From: Candidatus Poribacteria bacterium
GTDB lineage: Bacteria; Poribacteria; WGA-4E; B28-G17
Length of the DNA: 42,477 nucleotides
Direction of reading: 5' to 3'
Assembly: GCA_021162805.1 (NCBI GenBank)
Contig: JAGGXZ010000183.1
Coordinates: 1 to 42,477, forward strand
Within the stretch, counting starts at the first letter, position 1, and each line of letters opens with the position of its first letter. This document shows, piece after piece, positions 1 to 8,773 of the stretch. The notes below the pieces were generated by a model. It was not told the DNA's origin. It did not search any database and saw nothing but the letters and a program-made list of their open reading frames with translations. A program made the translations under genes and the position numbers.

Positions 1-315
1 ACGGCACGATCTACGGCGGTTTCAATCCCTCATAGGTATCCTACGAACACATCGACATATGTACCATCCAGCCCTCCCATTGAAAGTTTCAATCCCTCAT
101 AGGTATCCTACGAACAAGCTTTATCAGGTGATATCGGGGAAGAAGTTCCTAGTTTCAATCCCTCATAGGTATCCTACGAACACTCAGGCAAGGGCAACCA
201 CGGCACGATCTACGGCGGTTTCAATCCCTCATAGGTATCCTACGAACACATCGACATATGTACCATCCAGCCCTCCCATTGAAAGTTTCAATCCCTCATA
301 GGTATCCTACGAACA
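1..315. repeat. Internal duplication of repeat-spacer units in the array
   Basis: Positions 1-116 are identical to 200-315 (offset 199 bases, exactly three repeat-spacer units). The match covers the visible part of one spacer (1-18 against 200-217), two repeats and a whole 37-nt spacer (49-85 against 248-284), and stops one base into the next spacer. Repeat-mediated recombination or slippage between direct repeats explains this better than two independent acquisitions. The duplication may extend beyond the window. Confidence 0.95.
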
Positions 316-580
316 GGTTATGGGTATCCCTTCTCCGCCGGTCGGGGAAGGTTTCAATCCCTCATAGGTATCCTACGAACTTCTCTTCTGTCTCAGATAA
401 ACGGCTTTGAGGTTCATGTTTCAATCCCTCATAGGTATCCTACGAACCCTAACCGATTCATATAGGGGGAGAGGACAAGATGAGTTTCAATCCCTCATAG
501 GTATCCTACGAACCACGGATCTGGAATCAATCCACCCAAGGGATTTGGCGGTTTCAATCCCTCATAGGTATCCTACGAAC
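1..580 (-). CRISPR. Type I-B CRISPR array, leader-proximal end (continues beyond the left edge)
   Basis: Nine identical 30-nt repeats start at 19, 86, 152, 218, 285, 351, 418, 484 and 551, separated by spacers of 36-37 nt; positions 1-18 are the end of a further spacer. On the plus strand the repeat begins GTTTCAATCCC, so on the minus strand it ends in ATTGAAAC, the usual 8-nt 5' handle of type I-B crRNAs. The repeat holds a short TAGG-ATA-CCTA stem ahead of the handle, a plausible Cas6 recognition hairpin. Handle polarity, the cas genes on the minus strand and the adjacent leader at 581 onward all indicate transcription on the minus strand, right to left. The spacer at 514-550 would then be the newest. 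Spacers at 49-85 and 248-284 are identical. Confidence 0.98.
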
Positions 581-601
581 CCCATTGCGATAGCCGAAAA
601 A

Positions 602-630
602 ATTATAGCTGCTATAAGGACCAAATGCAA
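602..630 (-). promoter_or_regulatory. Leader promoter of the CRISPR array
   Basis: On the minus strand a perfect TATAAT (602-607) lies 17 bases downstream of TTGCAT (625-630). The expected start near 595 would put the first repeat (551-580) about 15 bases into the transcript. This sits inside the 181-bp non-coding stretch 581-761 between the array and cas2, which is therefore the leader. The -35 box matches consensus only in its TTG; the position is what makes the call convincing. I see nothing else recognisable in 631-761. Confidence 0.7.
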
Positions 631-761
631 GAAATAAAATTTCCTTTAGGCTTCCCCGGCTTGGTGAAACCTTTGCACGTCGAGCATCCTTCAACTTCAA
701 CCTTATCCGTCGAACCCCTGGGATTCCCGCGCTACCGGAGGTCGACGGAAATCCCCCTAGC

Positions 762-1025
762 TCATAGAAACGAGCTCTCGCCACCTTTTTCCACCCCCAT
801 GGTCTCGCGCTCCATATATTGGCTCCTCCTCAGGAGATAGAAGATCACGGAATCCTCCTCCTCGTTGATCACCCTCCTCAAATCCGACTTAAGCTTCTCC
901 AGTTGAGCTCGGGAGAGCTCCCCCTCAAAAAGGGAGTTCTGAACCCAGTTCAGATATCTCCTCCCGATTTTCAAAACCTTACTTACCCTCGCTACGTTCA
1001 CGTCGTAGGCCATGATCGTGAACAT
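762..1025 (-). CDS. cas2: CRISPR-associated endoribonuclease/adaptation protein Cas2
   Basis: An 87-residue protein of normal Cas2 length. The N-terminal strand carries the YDV motif (Tyr7-Asp8), where Asp8 is the conserved metal-binding residue. The C-terminus, ending SSFL, is the region that in the family packs against the partner in the dimer. Known role: two Cas2 dimers bridge Cas1 dimers in the Cas1-Cas2 integrase that inserts new spacers at the leader end. It is the last gene of the cas operon, its ATG lying 3 bases after the cas1 stop, and it is the gene nearest the leader. An internal ATG at residue 5 is possible as start but would shorten the first strand. Confidence 0.96.
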   Translation of the reverse strand: MFTIMAYDVNVARVSKVLKIGRRYLNWVQNSLFEGELSRAQLEKLKSDLRRVINEEEDSVIFYLLRRSQYMERETMGVEKGGESSFL

Positions 1026-1028
1026 AAG

Positions 1029-2024
1029 CTACCACCCCGCCTTGTAGGGTTTATAGGATTCGTCCCCCAATAGATGCTTCTCGATCTTGTAAAGCTCCAG
1101 GCGAACCAGACGGCGATAGGAGACCTTGCGTTTCAATCTGGGGTGATTTATGGTCGTGCGAAGCCGTTTCTCCCACTCCTCGATGAAGACCTTACGTCCT
1201 TTTTCCGTAAGGAATACCCCGCCGGCGGACTCGGAGAAATGCCTCGCCTTGATCTGTCCCTTGTTGACAAGGCTGAAGATCAACCTATCCACCATTATGG
1301 GCTTGAATATCTCGGCCACGTCCAGGTTAAGGGTGAACCTGCGGAAGTTAGTGGCGTGAAGGAAGCCGATTCGCGGATCGAGATGGGTGCGGTATATCTC
1401 GCTGAGAGCCGCGACATACATCAGCGAATTTCCGAAACTGATCAGGGCGTTCAGGCGATTCTGAGGCGGTCGGCGCGTGCGTTTCGTGAACGAGAACTCC
1501 CCCTGCTTAAGGATGAGGTCGAAGGCGCCGTAGTAGATCTCACGAACGTTTCCCTCAACCGCCATGAGGGATTCCGGCGAGTCCTGCCGATCAAGCGAGG
1601 AGCCCGTAAGCTCGATAGCGTTTATCGCGTCTTCCAGGTTCACCCCTCTGCGCAGGTAATAGCTGAGCACCTGTTTCATGTTCTCAATGGCTCCCGACAC
1701 GAATCGTCTCGCAAGGTCAAGCCTTTTTATCAGATCGAGATAATGTTCGGCCTGCTTGAGGATGAGACAACCGGAGTTGTAGTGTTCCCTCGGGTAAAAC
1801 GAGCCGATGTAATAGCCGTAATGGTTGAAGAAATGGATCAGGATCTCCGATCGGGTTAGAAACTCCAGCAGGCGCTTGTTCAAATCCACCTCGCCGAAGA
1901 TATAGAGCTCGGAGGTCCCCTCCACGGGAACGTATTTTCTTTTTCCTTCCGAATCCACGAAAGATATGGTATTCTGCTTTCGCTGGAGCTCGCCGTCGGA
2001 GAAGATGTATATCGGTTGTTTCAT
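1029..2024 (-). CDS. cas1: CRISPR integrase Cas1 (type I-B)
   Basis: A 331-residue protein spanning the full Cas1 length: an N-terminal beta-domain (about 1-90) and a C-terminal helical catalytic domain. Visible catalytic residues are Glu157 (in VEGNVRE), His223 (in GFLHATNFRR) and Glu238 (in LDVAEIFKP); the last replaces the more common Asp but keeps the metal-binding acid. Known role: catalytic subunit of the spacer integrase together with Cas2, with Cas4 trimming prespacers. It sits between cas4 (11 bases away) and cas2 (3 bases away) in one transcription unit, so the adaptation module is complete. The gene looks intact. Confidence 0.97.
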   Translation of the reverse strand: MKQPIYIFSDGELQRKQNTISFVDSEGKRKYVPVEGTSELYIFGEVDLNKRLLEFLTRSEILIHFFNHYGYYIGSFYPREHYNSGCLILKQAEHYLDLIKRLDLARRFVSGAIENMKQVLSYYLRRGVNLEDAINAIELTGSSLDRQDSPESLMAVEGNVREIYYGAFDLILKQGEFSFTKRTRRPPQNRLNALISFGNSLMYVAALSEIYRTHLDPRIGFLHATNFRRFTLNLDVAEIFKPIMVDRLIFSLVNKGQIKARHFSESAGGVFLTEKGRKVFIEEWEKRLRTTINHPRLKRKVSYRRLVRLELYKIEKHLLGDESYKPYKAGW

Positions 2025-2035
2025 ATAGATTCACC

Positions 2036-2557
2036 TCATCCCCAGCAGAATTCTCTATAGGCGCAGTTCCGACAGAACGGGATGCGGTGTGGAGGGGGAG
2101 GAGACTCTAAAGTTGCGATGCGTTTGATATCCTCGATGGCTTCCTCCAGCTTACATCTCAGATCATCTGAGAGCTCCACCGGTATTCGCTTTCGCTCTTT
2201 GGGTATGAGAAGCTCACCTTTCGCCTCCACGCCCATCAGATCGAGTCGCCACAGATAATACGCCAGTTGCATCTCAGCCGATTCCAGGAAACGCGAGGAT
2301 TTTTTTACTTCGCCTACAACCAATTGTCCCTTCTCTCTCCGAACCAGATCGATCTTCATCCCGTCCGTTTTGAACTCTTTCTTATCCCTCTGGTAAGACT
2401 CCTCATGAATGAGCCTTCCCAACTCTAAAAACGGGTTCTCCCTTTCCGGCTCGATCTCATGCGCCATCAACCATACCTCACGGTGGCAGATGTAGTAGTA
2501 CCAGACCAAAGTGCCGGTTACAGGTATTTCTCCTCTGAAAGGAGTTACCAGACCCAT
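2036..2557 (-). CDS. cas4: Cas4 exonuclease (RecB-like, iron-sulfur)
   Basis: A RecB-family nuclease of 173 residues from the chosen start. The four expected cluster cysteines are visible: one in the N-terminal YYYICHREVWL and three in the C-terminal CRNCAYREFCWG. Between them are the nuclease motifs GRLIHEES, MKIDLV, VGEVKKS and QLAYYL. Known role: Cas4 processes prespacer ends and selects PAM-bearing ends before Cas1-Cas2 integration. The reading frame is open upstream to a GTG at 2578, but an ATG at 2557 has a perfect GGAGG (2565-2569) 7 bases before it, and I use that start. It overlaps the cas3 3' end by 13 bases, suggesting translational coupling. Confidence 0.95.
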   Translation of the reverse strand: MGLVTPFRGEIPVTGTLVWYYYICHREVWLMAHEIEPERENPFLELGRLIHEESYQRDKKEFKTDGMKIDLVRREKGQLVVGEVKKSSRFLESAEMQLAYYLWRLDLMGVEAKGELLIPKERKRIPVELSDDLRCKLEEAIEDIKRIATLESPPPPHRIPFCRNCAYREFCWG

Positions 2558-5010
2558 GCTTTTTCCTCCGGCAGCCACTTAAAACCCGTTTCAAGATCGT
2601 AGAACCGATCTTGATAATCCTTATCGAGAGGGATCTTTCGATATTGGGTGTTTTCAGCGAGCGGACCAGGCAGGTTTTCCTTCGCCCTTTCTAAGAGCGG
2701 GGTGATCACTCTGCCCTTGAACTCCCTGCGGATGGAAAGATATGCCCGTTTTCTCTCTATGGGATCTTCCCTTTCCAAAACCTCATGGATGAAACGTTCA
2801 CAAATTATCTCATCTTCTTCAGTGAGAGCTACGAAAATCGGGATCTCAATTCCCTTCTCGATAAATCGATAATCGCTGACTCTTGGCATATCCCTATCAC
2901 GGTCGAATCGGAGATGACGGAAAGCTTTCAGTATCTCTAAATATTCTGTATCGTCCTTTCTCGATCGAACCTCACCAAAAAAGGTCTCCACCGCAGAGTA
3001 GAAATCCCCCTCACGAAGTATCCTGTCCCGGAGGAGTTCCTTTGCGAGCCAGATATGGATTTTCCCGTAAACCCATGGTGCGCCACCGTTTTTCAGGTTA
3101 ATAATTCTCACCTGTCCAGGTGTTTCCCGATCCCAGGATCGGTTACAGCGGCCAGCGACTTGGACAATTGAATCTAGCGGTCCTATGTCCCTGATGGTAC
3201 GGTGGAAATCGAGATCCACTCCTGCTTCTACCACCTGTGTAGATACCAGTATGGTTGGTTTCTCTTCGTTCAGTCGTTCTTTCAAAAACTCGATTCTCTT
3301 TCTACGCTGGATCGGGATGATATTTGTAGAGAGATAGACGATAGAGAGCTCTTCAGATTGAACTTCATCCTCCTCCGGATAACCCACCACCGGATGACAT
3401 TTCAGCTTCCTTTTAAGGAGTTCATAGGTCTCTATAGACGCCCTGATGGTGTTTAGAACTATTAAAAGCGAGGTTTTACCATCCCATTCTTCAAGAATCA
3501 TATCAGTGAAATCTTCAATTGGTAAAAGCTTGGAGGTTCGAGCATGAATAGAAGTTCTATCGAGCCTGGAAAAACAAGATTCAGGATCAGGCAACAGCTC
3601 AATGGTTTCTTCCTTACTGAAGATCAGCGGACGCGTAGCGGTCATTTGAATGACTGTGCACCCCAGATATTTAGCGGCTCCTCTCAAAATCTCCCCTACC
3701 AGCCTCCATTGTTCCACAGGGATGTTTTGAATCTCATCCAGGATGAGGATAGCTCCGGCAAGATTATGGTATTTCTTCAGAAAGGAATTCTTGAAACCTA
3801 TGAGGGTATGGAGTAGTTGAACGAAGGTGGTAACCGTGATCTCACTCTCCCAGCTCTCTGTCAACATGAGAGCTTCATCCAGCGGAACTCTTTCATCCTC
3901 CGTTTTATAGGTGACTTCAGATAAATGATGATGTTTCAGCAGATAAGCCGATTCATCCCTTTCAAAGTCGTCCAGCGTTTTAAGAACATCATGGAATACC
4001 CCGTAGTTCTGATCTATCACGTTGACGAACGGGAGAGAATAGATGATTCTGGGGGTATATCCTTTTTCCTTTTCTATCCTATTCCTAAGCTTAATCGCTG
4101 CCGATAGAGCAGTCAGAGTTTTTCCTGACCCGGTCGGAGCGGTGAGAGTAAGGATATGACCATGTAGATCCTCTAAAGGAATTGTCTCGATTGAATGGGT
4201 AACCTCCTCGTAGACCCTTCGCCGCAGTGGATCCAGCCGTTTTTTAGGGACAGGGAATTTCTCCTTGATGTAATGATCAACGATATCCGATGGGATCTTC
4301 TTCCTCCCGATTTTTCTTACCCTACCTGCATCCCGCTTATCTGCATCTATAAGAGCTGAGAAAAGAAGTTGAGCTGTAAAGGCGAGTTTAAGTCGGAACT
4401 CATCCGACAAGCTGCCCTGTACGATGTAATAAAGAGATGGTTTCCGGAGTTTTCTGTAGATCTCGATTATCGTGTTAATGTTCAGAAAATCTGTGATCCC
4501 CTCAATTCCCAATCTCTCCATCTCGGATTCAAGATAGGGAAGCCTAGATGAATCGAGCAGATTTTCGATTTGATCCTGTAGGACCTTCTTATCCCTTATC
4601 CATTCCGAGGAATTTTCATCCGGATCATGCAAGATCAGGGCGGGATCTCTGAGATCCCCGTGATGCCTATGAACGGCCAGAAACGCCAGAATAGGGAGGT
4701 ATGATGTGATACTTTCCTTCTGGAAAGGGTTTCCGAATTCCATGGAGACAACCCAGGCTGCTAAAAGGGCTGATATTAGAGCGTGGTTCCTCTTTCGGCC
4801 GGAGTCCTTTTTGCGAATAAGCCAATCCTGGAAGAAGGAGGTGTATTTCCCAAAGTCATGACAAAATCCTATGAGGCGAGCTGTCAGAGACAGCTCAGAT
4901 TGATTCCCTAGGGGAACGCTTTTTATGAACTCCTCCGCCAGCTCGCCTACCTCTTTGAGATGTTCGATTAAAGGCTTATCAGGATGGGATAAAAATCTCA
5001 TCTCCTCCAT
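2545..5010 (-). CDS. cas3: Cas3 HD nuclease-helicase
   Basis: An 821-residue protein with both expected parts. The N-terminal HD nuclease has GFCHDFGKY (His51-Asp52), NHA (His76) and HRHHGD (114-119). The superfamily 2 helicase has Walker A APTGSGKT (291-298), a DEIQ box (425-428) in place of DEAH, the TAT motif in QMTATRP, and the C-terminal motifs STQVVEAGVDLDF and QVAGRCNR. Known role: recruited by Cascade after R-loop formation, it nicks and degrades target DNA processively in the 3'-5' direction. All catalytic residues are present, so interference should be functional. It begins 4 bases after the cas5 stop and overlaps cas4. Confidence 0.97.
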   Translation of the reverse strand: MEEMRFLSHPDKPLIEHLKEVGELAEEFIKSVPLGNQSELSLTARLIGFCHDFGKYTSFFQDWLIRKKDSGRKRNHALISALLAAWVVSMEFGNPFQKESITSYLPILAFLAVHRHHGDLRDPALILHDPDENSSEWIRDKKVLQDQIENLLDSSRLPYLESEMERLGIEGITDFLNINTIIEIYRKLRKPSLYYIVQGSLSDEFRLKLAFTAQLLFSALIDADKRDAGRVRKIGRKKIPSDIVDHYIKEKFPVPKKRLDPLRRRVYEEVTHSIETIPLEDLHGHILTLTAPTGSGKTLTALSAAIKLRNRIEKEKGYTPRIIYSLPFVNVIDQNYGVFHDVLKTLDDFERDESAYLLKHHHLSEVTYKTEDERVPLDEALMLTESWESEITVTTFVQLLHTLIGFKNSFLKKYHNLAGAILILDEIQNIPVEQWRLVGEILRGAAKYLGCTVIQMTATRPLIFSKEETIELLPDPESCFSRLDRTSIHARTSKLLPIEDFTDMILEEWDGKTSLLIVLNTIRASIETYELLKRKLKCHPVVGYPEEDEVQSEELSIVYLSTNIIPIQRRKRIEFLKERLNEEKPTILVSTQVVEAGVDLDFHRTIRDIGPLDSIVQVAGRCNRSWDRETPGQVRIINLKNGGAPWVYGKIHIWLAKELLRDRILREGDFYSAVETFFGEVRSRKDDTEYLEILKAFRHLRFDRDRDMPRVSDYRFIEKGIEIPIFVALTEEDEIICERFIHEVLEREDPIERKRAYLSIRREFKGRVITPLLERAKENLPGPLAENTQYRKIPLDKDYQDRFYDLETGFKWLPEEKAWVW

Positions 5011-5014
5011 AGCT

Positions 5015-5812
5015 TCACCCCGGTTCCATGAACACTGTATACTCTTCTATCCTTTGGTCGATGATGGGATCGCGATAGGAGATGTGGAATATATCCCCGC
5101 TAACTATTAAGCTCAAGGGTTTACACTCTCGCTCGTAAATGGCGTCGTCAACAGAGGACAGATATCTCCCTGGACTAAGCTCCAACGGGATTCTGTCCTT
5201 CAGGATTTGAATGCCGGGTGAGATCTTAAGCCCGTTACCTCGAACCCGGCTCATAGGTACGACGGTTGAGATCGGTCGAGGTTCTCCCACATCCTTCAGA
5301 TATCTCAGATCGTCTGATTCGACGAGCGCAATCCATCTTATTTCCGCCGGGCATTCCGTTATGCCCAGATATGGTGGGTAAATGGGCCTTTTCTCCTTCA
5401 CTCTCCAGGAAAGTTCGTTCAGGATCGTCTCGTCCGCATGCCAGAAATATATCCGATAGATCAGCAAGGTCATCCCTGCCCTAGGAAAGACAAACTCGAT
5501 TGGGATTTGGGTTCCTCCTTTACTTCCATCAACCTGGTACCTATCTTTAGTCATCACATAATTCACCGTCTGCGTGATCTTCCTGATGGGAGTTCTCATC
5601 GAGACACCTATCCCACATTTTCCCAAGGAGAAATCCTCATAGTAAGAGTCGCGCTCTCTGCCCAGAATTCCGGCCACGAGCCCGCAAATAGTTGGACGAG
5701 GCGGAAAGGAGTATGAGAGTGAGGATGAATTGGTGTAGAACTTCCTGAAGTGAGCCATGTGCCCTGATATGTCAAATATCAGGATCGTCTCAGGATTCCT
5801 CGCTCTCTTCAT
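5015..5812 (-). CDS. cas5: Cas5 (type I-B Cascade subunit)
   Basis: A 265-residue RAMP-fold protein. The N-terminus (LIFDISGHMAHFRKFYTNSSSLSYSF, given here in part as LIFDISGHMAHFRKF) and the following PPRPTICGLVAGILG are the typical Cas5 signature, the second being the region that binds the crRNA 5' handle. Known role: caps the 5' handle end of the type I-B Cascade complex next to Cas8 and Cas7. The ATG at 5812 lies inside the 3' end of cas7 (23-base overlap), which puts it under translational coupling with its partner subunit. A GGGGGAAG stretch precedes the start. Confidence 0.93.
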   Translation of the reverse strand: MKRARNPETILIFDISGHMAHFRKFYTNSSSLSYSFPPRPTICGLVAGILGRERDSYYEDFSLGKCGIGVSMRTPIRKITQTVNYVMTKDRYQVDGSKGGTQIPIEFVFPRAGMTLLIYRIYFWHADETILNELSWRVKEKRPIYPPYLGITECPAEIRWIALVESDDLRYLKDVGEPRPISTVVPMSRVRGNGLKISPGIQILKDRIPLELSPGRYLSSVDDAIYERECKPLSLIVSGDIFHISYRDPIIDQRIEEYTVFMEPG

Positions 5813-6767
5813 CTTCTTCCCCCGGGTTAACCTCTACCGTTATATCCTTGAGCTTTTCGAACACCGCCCCCTTCAGGTCGGGATGTTTCCAGAGAACGAT
5901 CTTGCTGATTTTCTCCCTGTTACCGTTCAACAACTCCTCAAGTCTAGAGCACTCCATCTTAAAATCGACGATGTCGGACAATCCTTCCTCAGGTATGATA
6001 GAGATGTAGCTTCTCAAATCTCCGAGAAATGTAGTATCATCCTTGTATTCAACTCTCATGTAAAGCCTTGGCGTCTGACCGATCTTACTGCGTGTAGTAG
6101 CTTCCAGGGGCAACGCCTTGATCATAGAGCGGTCGAGGAGCGTGATATCCTCCTCCGTTAGGTTCGTGTGTCTAGCTCTCCAAGCGCTTGTTAACCCGTA
6201 AAAGGCTATGACTGAGTATTTCACGCGCCAATCCTTGCCCATGGTTCCATATTCGCCCTTCTCCTCTCCCCCTCTTCCGGCGAAGGTTGAGGTGATGGTA
6301 GAAGATGGAAGTATTTCAACTCTGTTGAGCGAATATCCCCAGGAAAATTGGACCGGTCCGGTCAGGGTCATGGAAGCTCCTCTTGCGCCCTCCTCCCCTA
6401 TCGGCATAGTCGCCCCGAAGATCCTGATATCGACCAGCTTATCGAGAAGCCACCCCTTGAACTCCGATTTTTTCTGAGCCTCTTTCGCGCTCTTCGCTCC
6501 GAACTCCTTTGCTAGGAGATCGATCCTCTGTTTGGCAGTGACCGTTTTTTCCTCGCTGCTCTCTTCTATTCTTCTGACCCAGATATCATATCCTATACCT
6601 AGCCAGTAATCCCTCAGATAACGCTTCAAGCGCACATCACTTACGAGGTTCCGACCGGTATCGTAGTCCATTCTCGGTCGGTTCTCCTCATCGGGATCGC
6701 CGTTTGGATTACACAGCTTGGCATCGTAGATGAAAAGGATCTCAGAGTTTTTTGTGATGACACTCAT
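5790..6767 (-). CDS. cas7: Cas7/Csh2 backbone subunit of Cascade
   Basis: A 325-residue protein beginning with the Csh2 hallmark SEILFIYDAKLCNPNGDPDE and the RPRMDYDTGRNLVSDVRLKR segment, diagnostic of the type I-B Cas7 family. The C-terminus is strikingly acidic (EEDEESEES), partly because this stretch also encodes the cas5 start. Known role: multiple copies polymerise along the crRNA spacer to form the Cascade backbone. Its ATG overlaps the cas8b stop by one base (TAATG), preceded by GGAGGGAGG, a strong ribosome binding site fitting a subunit needed in excess. Confidence 0.96.
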   Translation of the reverse strand: MSVITKNSEILFIYDAKLCNPNGDPDEENRPRMDYDTGRNLVSDVRLKRYLRDYWLGIGYDIWVRRIEESSEEKTVTAKQRIDLLAKEFGAKSAKEAQKKSEFKGWLLDKLVDIRIFGATMPIGEEGARGASMTLTGPVQFSWGYSLNRVEILPSSTITSTFAGRGGEEKGEYGTMGKDWRVKYSVIAFYGLTSAWRARHTNLTEEDITLLDRSMIKALPLEATTRSKIGQTPRLYMRVEYKDDTTFLGDLRSYISIIPEEGLSDIVDFKMECSRLEELLNGNREKISKIVLWKHPDLKGAVFEKLKDITVEVNPGEEDEESEES

Positions 6768-8773
6768 TATCCTCCCTCCTTTTTATGCGTTATGGCTTTT
6801 CTGGTAGCATAAGCATAGCCTGAAAGGATGTAATAGACGTTGTCCTGAGGAGTTAAACCCCATTTGTCTTTGTATCTGTCCATTAGCTCTTTCATGACAG
6901 AGAAGATCACCTCATTAAAGCCGTCGAGCTTCCCATACTGCTCGAGTTTCTCAAATATCTCATTGGACAAGCGCATTATCTTGGAAAACGGCATGCCCAT
7001 GAAGTTGATCTTGTTGAGTATAGGCTTTTTGACGTTTCCACCTCTCGATATCGAAGCTTGGGCATTCCCCACCTGTCCGACTAGATAACCCAGAAGGAAC
7101 AAAGATGATCTGGGACCGTCAAATCCCATCTCACTCAGGTATTCCTTCAATTCGGGTTCCAAGTCTTGAATTATACCGGACATTGGTTCATCCCTCCTTT
7201 TATCATTGAGCATCCCCAACCCTTCAAGATATTTCAGAAAGAGTTGGGATTGAATTAAGAACCTAATCATAGCTATGTCAGCGGAATCGCTGGGCGGCCT
7301 ATGGATGTAAGCCCCGAAGCTTTCATGGTGATACATCCTTGCCACTTCGATAAAGTTTCTCCTAAGAAAGGCTCCTGATAGAGGTTTACCGGTGAAAAGG
7401 GCATCATAGACCTCAAGCACCTCGCGGACAGATTGAGCTCCTTTTCGAACGGGAAAAAGGTACAGAATCGAATTCAGCTTTAAACTCCAAGGACCTTCAC
7501 CGAAAAACCTCTCAGCTAATTCGAAGATCTTCCCCTCTTCCTCCATCAGCAGATCAAGCCTTGAGGGCGGGACATCCTGAATTAGCTTGCTTATCTTCAC
7601 AGCTGCCTGCTGTCTGCTGGCGAAGAGGAAATTAAACATGAAGTAAGATTTGTTCTTCTCCATCTCACTGTAATTCTTAAATTCCTTCTGAAACTTTCTC
7701 CACATGTCCACGCTACTCACCTTGCCGAAAGAGCCTTGCAGATAATCAGCCCATACCTCCAGATTATCCTTGTTCAGACCGACATCCATATGAAAGGATG
7801 GTATCACGTAAACATCGCTGAGAACTAAGTTCGATTTCAGTCTGTTACCGACAAAGTTCTCCCCTGCTAGAAGAGCCATATAACAATCCTTGCAGATCCT
7901 ATATGTGCTGAGGAAACCACCCCTCTCCCCTTTCAGTCCGCTGGAGAAACCGATTTTATCGGTGATGTAAAACTTCAAGAGCTTAAACTGCTTAGTGTTC
8001 CACGTAACCACCTTCTTTCCGCCGCAGATATGGCATATCCCCTCTTCCGCATTGACGAACCTATCATCTACCAATCTCTTGAAGATGTACTTCCTGTAAT
8101 CCGGATGTTGAGCAACGAGTTCTCCATCTATTTCAAGAGTGTAAAGTGAGATATCATCCGGCTTGATATCCAACTGGGATTTAATCTCGTTTTTAAGAAC
8201 CTTAGCGACCTCTTTTACCCCTCTTTTGCGGTCTCCGCTTTCCTGAACAATTTCTTTCAGCTCCTTAGGTTCAGGCGCATCCTCAATTCCAAGGCCCTTG
8301 AGATCCCAGATATATCTGTATCTCCTGTGTTGTCCTTTAAACAGCGAGCTTTCACCATCGCCTAGATCGAAGAATATGGTATGAAAAGTTTTCTCGAGCA
8401 AGGATCTAAGCTCGCCCCCTTCCAATCTATCTTCCCTGATGAGATTCGGTATCGTTTGCGAGATGAGATATTCGACCTTATCCGTGGTTAACCGATCCTG
8501 ATCATCATTTGCCCCTGTCGGTTTCCCTACCCAGAGAAACTTAGCTCCGATCTCCAGGGAAGGTTCCGAAAATTCTGAACCGATGTCTAGTGAGAGAGAT
8601 GGCCTGTCGGTATTGATCTTCAAAATGACTACATATCCTTTTTCACCTCTGGGCTTAGAGAGATCTTCGATCAAAAACCTTGCCAGATCTAACCGAGGAT
8701 CTTCCATATCTTCGATAATAGCTTCGCCGATGGCTTTAATCCCTCTGATCACTTTCATCCCTCCCTGTTTCAA
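6767..8773 (-). CDS. cas8b: Cas8b/Csh1 large subunit of Cascade
   Basis: A 668-residue protein starting MKVIRGIKAIGEAI (after a 5-residue extension), an N-terminus like that of the TM1802/Csh1 branch of Cas8b. Around residues 240-300 it has a zinc-finger-like pair of CxxC motifs (CHICGG and CKDC), usual in this family. Known role: large Cascade subunit recognising the PAM and engaging the target with Cas5. The start is uncertain. The TTG at 8773 has GGAG at good spacing; the ATG at 8758 has GGGAGGG directly adjacent, which is too close; a GTG at 8752 would be correctly spaced for that GGGAGGG. It overlaps the cas6 3' end in every case. Confidence 0.93.
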   Translation of the reverse strand: MKQGGMKVIRGIKAIGEAIIEDMEDPRLDLARFLIEDLSKPRGEKGYVVILKINTDRPSLSLDIGSEFSEPSLEIGAKFLWVGKPTGANDDQDRLTTDKVEYLISQTIPNLIREDRLEGGELRSLLEKTFHTIFFDLGDGESSLFKGQHRRYRYIWDLKGLGIEDAPEPKELKEIVQESGDRKRGVKEVAKVLKNEIKSQLDIKPDDISLYTLEIDGELVAQHPDYRKYIFKRLVDDRFVNAEEGICHICGGKKVVTWNTKQFKLLKFYITDKIGFSSGLKGERGGFLSTYRICKDCYMALLAGENFVGNRLKSNLVLSDVYVIPSFHMDVGLNKDNLEVWADYLQGSFGKVSSVDMWRKFQKEFKNYSEMEKNKSYFMFNFLFASRQQAAVKISKLIQDVPPSRLDLLMEEEGKIFELAERFFGEGPWSLKLNSILYLFPVRKGAQSVREVLEVYDALFTGKPLSGAFLRRNFIEVARMYHHESFGAYIHRPPSDSADIAMIRFLIQSQLFLKYLEGLGMLNDKRRDEPMSGIIQDLEPELKEYLSEMGFDGPRSSLFLLGYLVGQVGNAQASISRGGNVKKPILNKINFMGMPFSKIMRLSNEIFEKLEQYGKLDGFNEVIFSVMKELMDRYKDKWGLTPQDNVYYILSGYAYATRKAITHKKEGG

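Noticed and set aside
59-637. Plus-strand reading frames through the CRISPR array
   Set aside because: They are translations of the repeats (recurring IPHRYPTN and FQSLIGILRT) and not genes.
1074-1859. 261-residue plus-strand frame antisense to cas1
   Set aside because: Cas1 on the other strand has all catalytic motifs; this frame shows no recognisable domain and is a codon-bias shadow.
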